Of a stretch of 64,000 nucleotides of DNA, positions 30,366 to 37,565 are shown in pieces. The notes beneath the pieces are model-generated. The model did no database searches, was not told where the DNA came from, and saw only the letters and a program-made list of their open reading frames with translations. Origin of the DNA: Lewinellaceae bacterium (lineage in GTDB: Bacteria; Bacteroidota; Bacteroidia; Chitinophagales; Saprospiraceae); contig JADJWX010000007.1 in assembly GCA_016716135.1 (NCBI GenBank), positions 186,001-250,000 on the forward strand. The letters run 5' to 3'. The number at the start of each line of letters is the position of its first letter. The first letter of the stretch is position 1. The position numbers and the translations under genes were made by a program.

Positions 30366-30914
30366 ATGGTCACTACCAAATCGCTTTTTGCTGCAAAAGG
30401 GCTCGATGAACGCAGCCTGGAATTTTTGTCCAATGCCATTGAAAAAAACAACCTGCCCGGGTTTGATTATTTTGAATTCAAACGCGCCGTGATGGCCCTG
30501 GAACAAATGGACCTGGATGAAGCCACCTGCTTTAAAAGCGCGTTTGCCACCGCCGCTACCGTCGGCCTTACCAAAGAAAAACTGGTGGAAACAGCAGGAT
30601 ATTACCGCAACGTGCTGCTCAAGGAAAAAGAACAGTTCGACAAAGCCCTGGAAAGCCAAAACGCCACCAAAGTGACGTCTCGTGAACAGGAAATCAAGCG
30701 ACTGCGCGACCAGATTGAACGCCATAAAGCCGAAATCACACGCCTCCAGGACGAAATGGCCGGTTATCTCAACCAAATCGATCAGGCCGAAACATCGGTT
30801 AAGCAGGAAGCGGAAAAACTGGAAAAAACCAAGTCCGCTTTTGAACAAACGCACCAATCGGTGCTTCTACAAATAGAAAAAGATGTGGAGCGCATGCACA
30901 AGCATCTGGGATAA
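30366..30914 (+). CDS. Helical protein of unknown function (partner of the following membrane coiled-coil protein)
   Basis: The product is 182 aa from ATG 30366 (MVTTKSLFAAKGLDERSLEF). There is no signal peptide or membrane helix. Residues 1-95 form a predicted helical globule (KNNLPGFDYFEFKRAVMAL). Residues about 105-180 are a coiled coil with heptads (REQEIKRLRDQIERHKAEIT; LEKTKSAFEQTHQSVLLQIE). It ends 50 nt before the next gene, also coiled-coil, so the two probably form one operon and may act together at the membrane. I do not recognise a named family. Confidence 0.75.
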   Translation: MVTTKSLFAAKGLDERSLEFLSNAIEKNNLPGFDYFEFKRAVMALEQMDLDEATCFKSAFATAATVGLTKEKLVETAGYYRNVLLKEKEQFDKALESQNATKVTSREQEIKRLRDQIERHKAEITRLQDEMAGYLNQIDQAETSVKQEAEKLEKTKSAFEQTHQSVLLQIEKDVERMHKHLG

Positions 30915-30964
30915 CCCTCCTGTTCGACAGATCGGCGGTTTCCCACGCAATCAACAGACAGCAC

Positions 30965-31957
30965 ATGAATTCTAAATCATTTTGGCAACGCCCGGAAGGG
31001 GTCACCGGCGGAATTTTTATCCTGGGCCTGCTGGCCGGAGGAGTGTTTTTGCTCAATAAATTCCTGCCTGTACTGATCAGTCTGGCAGAAAACACCTTGT
31101 ACCTGGCCGGCATGCTTGGCGCGTTGGCCATGGTAATCTACGTAGTACTTGATCCAAAGGCGCGAAACCTCATCTGGTACATGTACAAATCGGTCATGCG
31201 CTGGATCACCGGAATTTTCGTCAATGTAAACCCGATTGCCGTACTCAAGTCGTATATCGAAAACCTGGAAAAAAGCCTGCGCAAACTCAGCAAGCAGATC
31301 GGCTCCCTGCGCGGGCAAATGCGCCAGCTCAAAGGCATCATGGAGGGCAACGCTGCTGAAATTCAGAAAAACATGGTGCTCGCCGAGCGCGCCAAAAAAC
31401 AGGGCGACGAAAAAAACCTGGCCCTCTCCACCCGCAAAGCCGGACGCCTGCAGGATGCCAACAGCAAGTACGATGCGCTGTACCGTAAAATGGAAGTGCT
31501 CTATCGGGTACTGACCAAAATGTATGAGAATTCGGAAATCGTGCTGGAAGACACCAAAGACCAGGTGATGCTCAAAGAGCAGGAGTACAAAGCCATCCAC
31601 GCCAGCCATAACGCGATCCGGTCCGCGCAAAGCATTCTCAGCGGCAACCCCGACCAGCGCGCCCTGTTCGATCAGGCCCTGGAACAAATGGCCGACGAAG
31701 TCAGCCAAAAAGTCGGGGATATGGAGCGGTTTATGGACACCAGCCGCAACCTGATGGACTCTATCGACCTTCAAAACGGCGTTTTCGAAGAAGAAGGGCT
31801 GCAATTGCTCGAACAATGGGAAAATCAAAGCCCGCTGCTCAGCAAGCCGGAAAACAAAAGTTTATCAAAAAAATCGAAGGAAAAAACGCTGGACATCAAT
31901 ACCCCGCCGAAAGAAATCTTGAAGGACGGCGGGGATTACCATCAGCTGTTTGAGTAA
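30965..31957 (+). CDS. Membrane-anchored helical protein with PspA-like (ESCRT-III-like) pattern
   Basis: The product is 330 aa. Two membrane helices lie at about residues 15-37 and 42-62 (GGIFILGLLAGGVFLLNKFL; LAGMLGALAMVIYVVLD). After an amphipathic stretch (WYMYKSVMRWITGIFVNVNP), residues 95-280 form long helices. The series ERAKKQGDEKNLALSTRKA, then YKAIHASHNAIRSAQSILSG, then FDQALEQMADEVSQKVGDME follows the order and spacing of PspA/Vipp1 helices (A-rich helix, RHQAANSSR-like turn, then a FE..ERRI..ME helix). PspA homologues normally lack membrane helices, so homology is a hypothesis. The tail (285-330) is Lys/Ser-rich. It follows the 182-aa helical gene. Confidence 0.75.
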   Translation: MNSKSFWQRPEGVTGGIFILGLLAGGVFLLNKFLPVLISLAENTLYLAGMLGALAMVIYVVLDPKARNLIWYMYKSVMRWITGIFVNVNPIAVLKSYIENLEKSLRKLSKQIGSLRGQMRQLKGIMEGNAAEIQKNMVLAERAKKQGDEKNLALSTRKAGRLQDANSKYDALYRKMEVLYRVLTKMYENSEIVLEDTKDQVMLKEQEYKAIHASHNAIRSAQSILSGNPDQRALFDQALEQMADEVSQKVGDMERFMDTSRNLMDSIDLQNGVFEEEGLQLLEQWENQSPLLSKPENKSLSKKSKEKTLDINTPPKEILKDGGDYHQLFE

Positions 31958-32129
31958 AGTGCGGAGTACGGATTGCGGAGTACGGAGTGCGGAGTGCGGA
32001 TTGCGGATTAGTTCACCATTTCGAAACAGGCAGTTTTTCACCATTCCCAAAATTCAGATGGGGCAATTTAACTCACCCCCTCCCAAATGGTGAACCAATC
32101 CGCACTCCGCAATCCGCAATCCCTACTCC
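31958..32129. repeat. Heptad-arm palindromic element, copy 3
   Basis: The left arm (31958-32021) reads as 7-nt units GCGGAGT, ACGGATT, GCGGAGT, ACGGAGT, GCGGAGT, GCGGATT, GCGGATT, ending AGTTCACCATTT. The right arm (32085-32129) starts AAATGGTGAACCAATCC and continues in complementary heptads. The loop is 63 nt with core CAAAATTCAGATGGGGCAA. It lies between the convergent stop codons of the PspA-like gene (31957) and ubiX (32123), overlapping the ubiX stop. Confidence 0.85.
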
Positions 32130-32680
32130 CCCCAGCGAAAACTCGTCAGATCCAAACCCGCCAAATCCAGCACCCGGTCCACCACCGTAGCGGCGAGTTC
32201 TTCAAAATTTTTCGGCTTGGAATAAAACGACGGCGAGGCCGGACAAATGATCCCGCCGGCTTCCGTCACGGTTTTCATATTGTTGATATGGATCAGGCTG
32301 AGCGGCGTATCGCGCGGCACCAGGATCAGGCGACGGCGTTCCTTGAGTACCACATCGGCAGCCCTTGTCAGGAGGTCGTTGCTGATACCCGTCGCGATGC
32401 GCGCCAGCGTACCCATCGAGCAGGGGCAGACGATCATGGTATCGTATTGTGCCGAACCGGATGCAAAGGGCGCATAGAAGTCGTTTTTCGCATAAAAATC
32501 GAAGGGGTAATCCTCGAAGGCAGCCGGACCGATCTCCAATTCCCAGTTTACTTTGGCATTGTCGGACAACACCACTCCCACCGCGTCCCACTGGTCCGGC
32601 ATTCGCGCCAGCTTGTCCAGCAGTACTTTGGCATAAATGGAGCCGGAAGAACCGGCAATGGCAACGACGAGTTTTTTCAT
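32123..32680 (-). CDS. ubiX: Flavin prenyltransferase UbiX
   Basis: The product is 185 aa starting MKKLVVAIAGSSGSIYAKVL, with the FMN-binding GSSGSIYA loop. Later motifs are CPCSMGTLARIATGISNDLL and RRLILVPRDTPLSLIHINNM, both diagnostic. The enzyme attaches a dimethylallyl group to FMN to make prenylated FMN for UbiD-type decarboxylases. No ubiD is in the window. A ubiA-family gene lies at the right edge, but a functional link is not shown. The gene is downstream of pirin on the same strand, separated by a hairpin. Confidence 0.94.
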   Translation of the reverse strand: MKKLVVAIAGSSGSIYAKVLLDKLARMPDQWDAVGVVLSDNAKVNWELEIGPAAFEDYPFDFYAKNDFYAPFASGSAQYDTMIVCPCSMGTLARIATGISNDLLTRAADVVLKERRRLILVPRDTPLSLIHINNMKTVTEAGGIICPASPSFYSKPKNFEELAATVVDRVLDLAGLDLTSFRWGE

Positions 32681-32721
32681 GCTTTTTTCCGGTAAGGATG
32701 TTGTGTTTTTTTATAAAAGTG

Positions 32722-32756
32722 TACTCGTCCTGCGACTACGAGTCGCAGGACGAGTA
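32722..32756. terminator. Perfect 16-bp hairpin between pirin and ubiX (ACTCGTCC family)
   Basis: TACTCGTCCTGCGACT (32722-32737) pairs exactly with AGTCGCAGGACGAGTA (32741-32756). Reading on the minus strand after pirin, it is followed by an ACTTTTATAAAAAAA tract, so it is a plausible terminator. A near-identical hairpin with longer arms occurs at 37488-37536. Confidence 0.7.
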
Positions 32757-32767
32757 GCCAACCCGGC

Positions 32768-33823
32768 TCAAACGCCCTCCTCCAGGGTCCCGTCTGCATG
32801 CCGCGCAAATCGACCCAGGTTGCGATCGTGCACCTGGTCATAGCGCTTCCAGGGCCAGCCGCCGAATTTAGTGGCATGGTAATCGTCAAATGCCTGCTGG
32901 ATTTCTTCCTTGGTGTTCATCACAAAAGGCCCGTACTGGATCACCAATTCGCCGATTGGCTTGCCCTGCAAAACGAGGATGCGCGCCTCATCGTCGCCGG
33001 TGTTCCGGATGTCCATATCCACGGCGGCATTTACCACTGCCGAATGATATTTTTCAACGACTTTTCCGGCCAGGGTAATTTGGTTTCCAGTATAAAAATA
33101 AAGTGAACGGTTGACGCCCGCACCCGCCTGTGGCAGTGTGAATACGGCACCGGGTTCCATCCTGAGGTTAAAGACAGCCACCGCGTTGGCCGGGTCGGCG
33201 GCCCAGGAGTCGGGCGGCGGCGCGGGCGCGGTGTGCCCCAGCAGTGTACCGGCAATTACTTCCACTTCAGTGTGCTTCCCATTGCCGTCTGAATGCACCG
33301 GTTTGGGAATTGTACTGCCCCACAGCATTTTAAAATGCGGTTTGACCATCTTGTTTTTCTTCGGCAGATTAAGCCAGATTTGGAACAATTCCATCGGATT
33401 TTCTTCATCCTTGCGCAACAACGGGAACATTTCGGAATGTTGCACGCCGCCGCCGGCAGTCATCCATTGCACATCGCCCTCGCCGTAACGGCCGGAAGCG
33501 CCCATGGAATCGGCGTGGTCCACAATGCCTTGCCGGACAACGGTGATCGTTTCGAAACCACGGTGCGGATGCCCCGGAAAACCGGGCACTTTTTTGCCAT
33601 GGTACATACGCCAGCCGTCTTTTATGATAAAATCGTCGCCCAAATGCCGTCCCTTTAACGAGACGGCGGGACCCAATTCGTCGTTTCCTTGCGGAAATTT
33701 GTCTTCATGGTGCACGCAAAACAGGAACGGGTCCAGGGTTTCCCAGCTAAAACCCATGGGCTTTAAACTCAGTACCGGGTCCGGTTCTGGCTCCTCCGGA
33801 ATGGCAGTCGCCTTCCCCTCCAC
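32768..33823 (-). CDS. Pirin family protein (possible frameshifted Tat signal upstream)
   Basis: The product is 351 aa from GTG 33823. The pirin bicupin is complete, with the metal ligands in the N-terminal cupin (GFPGHPHRGFETITVV; GGGVQHSEMFPLL) and a C-terminal cupin with AGAGVNRSLYFYTG. Pirins bind iron; some act as quercetinases or redox-linked regulators. Directly upstream, in the next frame, ATG 33900 opens MQTNKANRRHFLTKFSLGLL, a good Tat signal peptide. Its frame meets pirin if one G is added to the GGGG run near 33815. So the native protein may be exported by Tat and the present reading may be frameshifted. Confidence 0.9.
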   Translation of the reverse strand: MEGKATAIPEEPEPDPVLSLKPMGFSWETLDPFLFCVHHEDKFPQGNDELGPAVSLKGRHLGDDFIIKDGWRMYHGKKVPGFPGHPHRGFETITVVRQGIVDHADSMGASGRYGEGDVQWMTAGGGVQHSEMFPLLRKDEENPMELFQIWLNLPKKNKMVKPHFKMLWGSTIPKPVHSDGNGKHTEVEVIAGTLLGHTAPAPPPDSWAADPANAVAVFNLRMEPGAVFTLPQAGAGVNRSLYFYTGNQITLAGKVVEKYHSAVVNAAVDMDIRNTGDDEARILVLQGKPIGELVIQYGPFVMNTKEEIQQAFDDYHATKFGGWPWKRYDQVHDRNLGRFARHADGTLEEGV

Positions 33824-34048
33824 GGAAAGCTGAACAGCGATAGAAGCCCCAGCGAAAATTTGGTTAGAAAATGGCGACGGTTGGCTTTGTTTGTCTGCAT
33901 AACAGGTGGTTTTTGATTTAGATCGAAAGTGTAACGGAATAGGTTTCAGTCGGATTTCCGGCCGATTTTACCCGGGCGGCCTTGGTCTGTCCTTCCAATT
34001 TTGAAAAAATCGGGCAACCTTTGCAGGATTCGTTTTACCAAAAAAAAC

Positions 34049-37024
34049 ATGGGCATGACCAGCAAAATACGCAGCCTTAAACTAAATACCGTTCTTGGGA
34101 TTTTTGTTCTGGCCGGTGCATTGTTTTCCCTCAGCACCTGCCAGTCCGATTCGCAAACCCGCGGACCGAAAGATGAGGCAGATATAGCCCCACCGGCAAA
34201 TGCGTTGTTTAAAAAAGTGCCGGCTTCCGAAACCGGCATTGACTTTAAAACCGAAGTGCAGGAGGATTTTTACGACAATATCGTGCTCAATCCAAACTTC
34301 TACAACGGCGGCGGGGTCGGGGTCATCGACGTGAACAACGATGGCAACCAGGACCTGTATTTCACCTCAACGACCGGCTCCTGCAAACTCTACCTCAATG
34401 GTGGGAATTTTAAATTTACGGATATCACCAATATCGCCGGAGTCGGGGCCCGCGACGGCTTTAAAACCGGTGTGGCCATTGCCGATGTGAACGGCGATGG
34501 CTGGCAGGATATTTACGTGTGCCGCAGCGGCCTGCGCCCCGGCGATGCCCGCCGCAACCTCCTGTTTGTCAACAATCAAAACAACACCTTCACCGAAAGT
34601 GCCGCCGCTTACGGCGTCGACGATCCCTCGGCCAGCAACTGCAGCAACTTTTTTGACTACGACCTCGACGGCGACCTCGACCTCTACGTGGTTAATTATC
34701 CCGTCGACTTTCAACTGGCGCACCGCATGGACCTGATGCAATTGAAAGACGGCACCATCGTACCCAACAAAGCCCCGAAAACGGAATTTGACTCCGACCG
34801 GTTTTTCCGCAACAACGGCAACGGCACCTTCACCGACATCACCAAACAGGCCGGCATGCTCAACCGCGCCTTCGGTCTGAGCAGCATCGCCATGGACTGG
34901 AACGGCGACCATTGGCCCGACCTGTTGGTGGCCAACGACTACATCGAGCCCGATTTTCTGTATATCAACAACCACGACGGCACGTTCACCGACCAGGCTG
35001 AGAAGAGTTTCCGCCACATGTCCAATCATACCATGGGTACCGATGTCACCGATATCAACCTCGACGGCCTGCCCGACCTCCTGGCGTTGGATATGCTCGC
35101 CGAAGATTACCAGCGGCAAAAAACCCTGAGCACCATCATGAAGGACGACCGCTACAAAACCCTCACCGACTACGGCTACGGCCACCAGATGATGCGCAAC
35201 GTACTCCAGTTGAACAACGGCCCCTCCGGCTCCGGCACCGTCCAAACACCGACCTTCAGCGAGATCGGCTGCATGGCGGGCGTGTTCCAGACCGACTGGA
35301 GCTGGAGTGTGTTATCGCAGGATTACGACCTCGACGGATGGCCCGATGTGTTCATCACCAACGGCTACCGCCGCGATGTGACTGACCTCGATTATGTTCA
35401 ATTTACCGACGACTCCATCCAGCGCACATTCGGCGGCATCAGCAATAAACATTTCAAAACCATATACGAATACCTTGACCTCATCCCCTCCGTCAAACTG
35501 CGCAACTACATGTACCGCAACCGCGGCGATCTGCGGTTTGAAAACAAAACCATCGACTGGGGCTTCACCGACAAAACTTTCTCCAACGGCGCCGCCTATG
35601 CCGACCTCGACAACGACGGCGACCTCGACCTGATCGTAAACAACATCGAAAGCGAAGCCCTGGTGTACCGAAACACCGCCGCCGACCTGAAGCAAAGCAA
35701 CTGGCTGCAAATCCGCATCGAAGGCGTAAAAGGAAACCCCACCGGCGTTGGAACTCTTGTCCGCGTGACCGCCGGCGGCAAAACCTGGCAACAAGAGCTG
35801 ACCCCGGTGCGCGGCTTCTTTTCCTGCAACGAACCGCTGCTGCAATTTGGCCTGGGAGATATCGGCACTATCGACAAAATTGAAGCTCTCTTTCCCCCAG
35901 GCAACAAACTGGTCACACTGACCAATCAGCCTGCCAACCAGCGGCTTACGCTAAAAATTGCCGATGCCCAACCCGGTACCCTGGCGCCGGTCATGCGCTT
36001 TCAGCAAGCCCATTTCAACGAAATTTCCGGCGATCGCGGTTTGAACTATCAACACAAGGAAGACAGCTACAGCGATTTTGACAACGAACGGCTGTTGCCC
36101 TGGCGGCTATCAACTCCCGGACCCGGCATGGCTACCGGCGATGTGAACGGAGATGGCCTCGACGATTTTTATATCGGCGGCGCAGCGGGCTCGGCGGGGG
36201 CTTTGTTTGCCCAACAAGCCGATGGCCGGTTTACACGCCTGGCGCAAAACACCTGGGATGCCGATGCTGCGTTTGAGGACACCGGCGCCGCCATTTTTGA
36301 TGCCAATGGCGACGGATTCAATGACTTGCTCGTGGCCAGCGGCGGCAACAGCGCCCCGGCAGGCCGCGAGGTTTACCGGCCCAGGTTGTACCTGAACGAC
36401 GGCGCCGGAAAATTCACGCGCAACGACAAAGCCCTGCCGACTATCACCGACAGCGGGTCGACTGTGGCGGTGTTTGATTACGACGGCGACGGCGACTCCG
36501 ATGTTTTTCTCGGCGGCTGGTGCGTACCGGGCGCCTACCCACTCACCCCGAACAGCCATGTGCTGCGCAACGACAACGGCATTTTTACGGATGTGACCGT
36601 ACAAGTGGCGCCGGAATTTGCCCAATGCGGCATGGTGCGTGATATCGTGTTTGCCGATTTGAACGGGGATAAAAAAGCGGAAATGCTCGTTGCCGGAGAA
36701 TGGATGCCCCTGACGGTTTTCCAACTAAAAAACAACAAGTTTGAAGATGCCACCGCAGCGTTTGGGCTCGACCAATCGCACGGATTTTGGCGCAGCCTGG
36801 TTGTTGCCGATTTCGACGGCGACGGGGATCAGGATTTTGCCGCCGGCAACCTGGGCTATAACACCCGGCTGGAGGCATCCGTCGAGGAGCCGCTGCATAT
36901 TTATGCCAAAGATTTTGACAAAAACGGGAGTATCGATCCCCTGATGAGCTACACGAAAAACGGGGTGGAATACCCGTTGGTCTTGCGCGAAAAACTGCTC
37001 AAACAACTCCCCGGTTTGAAGTAA
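34049..37024 (+). CDS. FG-GAP/VCBS repeat protein with ASPIC/UnbV domain (CRTAC1-like), N-terminal part ended by an in-frame TAA
   Basis: The reading is 991 aa from ATG 34049 (a second ATG lies at 34055). It has a lipoprotein-like signal ending LFSLSTC. FG-GAP/VCBS beta-propeller repeats with calcium loops (DVNNDGNQDLYF, DYDLDGDLDLYVVN, DLDNDGDLDLIVNN) fill residues about 85-530. An ASPIC/UnbV domain (about 550-640; GNPTGVGTLVRVTAGGK) comes next, then a second propeller. The reading stops at TAA 37022-37024 inside LKQLPGLK, where relatives continue through a KKF-type sequence. The same frame goes on after the stop to 37486. Such proteins are surface or periplasmic and often associated with glycan or SusCD-type systems. 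Function here is unassigned. Confidence 0.88.
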   Translation: MGMTSKIRSLKLNTVLGIFVLAGALFSLSTCQSDSQTRGPKDEADIAPPANALFKKVPASETGIDFKTEVQEDFYDNIVLNPNFYNGGGVGVIDVNNDGNQDLYFTSTTGSCKLYLNGGNFKFTDITNIAGVGARDGFKTGVAIADVNGDGWQDIYVCRSGLRPGDARRNLLFVNNQNNTFTESAAAYGVDDPSASNCSNFFDYDLDGDLDLYVVNYPVDFQLAHRMDLMQLKDGTIVPNKAPKTEFDSDRFFRNNGNGTFTDITKQAGMLNRAFGLSSIAMDWNGDHWPDLLVANDYIEPDFLYINNHDGTFTDQAEKSFRHMSNHTMGTDVTDINLDGLPDLLALDMLAEDYQRQKTLSTIMKDDRYKTLTDYGYGHQMMRNVLQLNNGPSGSGTVQTPTFSEIGCMAGVFQTDWSWSVLSQDYDLDGWPDVFITNGYRRDVTDLDYVQFTDDSIQRTFGGISNKHFKTIYEYLDLIPSVKLRNYMYRNRGDLRFENKTIDWGFTDKTFSNGAAYADLDNDGDLDLIVNNIESEALVYRNTAADLKQSNWLQIRIEGVKGNPTGVGTLVRVTAGGKTWQQELTPVRGFFSCNEPLLQFGLGDIGTIDKIEALFPPGNKLVTLTNQPANQRLTLKIADAQPGTLAPVMRFQQAHFNEISGDRGLNYQHKEDSYSDFDNERLLPWRLSTPGPGMATGDVNGDGLDDFYIGGAAGSAGALFAQQADGRFTRLAQNTWDADAAFEDTGAAIFDANGDGFNDLLVASGGNSAPAGREVYRPRLYLNDGAGKFTRNDKALPTITDSGSTVAVFDYDGDGDSDVFLGGWCVPGAYPLTPNSHVLRNDNGIFTDVTVQVAPEFAQCGMVRDIVFADLNGDKKAEMLVAGEWMPLTVFQLKNNKFEDATAAFGLDQSHGFWRSLVVADFDGDGDQDFAAGNLGYNTRLEASVEEPLHIYAKDFDKNGSIDPLMSYTKNGVEYPLVLREKLLKQLPGLK

Positions 37025-37030
37025 AAATTT

Positions 37031-37486
37031 GTGCGCAACACTACCTACGCCTACGCCATTCTCGAAGACCTCTTCCCGCGCGACGAACTGAATTCTGCCT
37101 TAATCGGCACCGCTAATATGCTGGGCTCAGCCTATTTTGAAAACCAGGGAGGCAAATTCACGGCCAAAGTCCTGCCCAATGCTGCCCAAATATCGCCCGC
37201 GCAAGCCTTTGTAGCCGCCGACTTTAACGCCGACGGAAAAACCGACCTGCTGCTGGTGGGAAATGACTACGGCCAGCAAATCGAAACCGGACCGATCGAC
37301 TCTGGTAACGGGCTCCTGCTGATCAATGCCGGCAAAGGGAATTTCAGCCCGCAAGCAGCCTGCCAAACCGGTCTTTGGGCAAATCTCGACGCCCGTTCGG
37401 CCAAACTGCTCAACCTGAAATCGGGTATAAAATTGCTGTTGGTGGGTAATAACAATGCCAGGATGCAGGTTTTTGAAGTGAAATAA
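37031..37486 (+). pseudogene. C-terminal part of the FG-GAP/ASPIC protein after the in-frame stop
   Basis: This is the continuation of the upstream reading frame beyond TAA 37022 (the sequence resumes AAA TTT GTG, frame unchanged). It encodes YAYAILEDLFPRDELNSALI, then an FG-GAP-like loop ADFNADGKTDLLLVGNDYG and the final GIKLLLVGNNNARMQVFEVK. These complete the family's normal C-terminus, so 34049-37486 was one gene of about 1145 codons. A GTG at 37031 could start it, but no promoter is visible. One base (TAA instead of, for example, AAA) explains the break. Confidence 0.75.
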
Positions 37487-37487
37487 T

Positions 37488-37536
37488 CTGCGCATACTCG
37501 TCCTACGACTTGGAGTCGTAGGACGAGTATGCGCAG
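37488..37536. terminator. Perfect 23-bp hairpin after the FG-GAP gene (ACTCGTCC family)
   Basis: CTGCGCATACTCGTCCTACG plus ACT (37488-37510) pairs exactly with 37514-37536 around a 3-nt loop (TGG). It begins 2 nt after the stop at 37486. The core ACTCGTCCTnCGACT is shared with the hairpin at 32722-32756, so it is a dispersed repeat used at gene ends. Confidence 0.75.
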
Positions 37537-37565
37537 TTGCAAGTCAAAAATTAAAATCAAATCCG

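Noticed and set aside
31958..32021. Heptad tandem units as a possible CRISPR array
   Set aside because: Units are 7 nt with no spacers and occur as mirror-image arms; no cas genes nearby.
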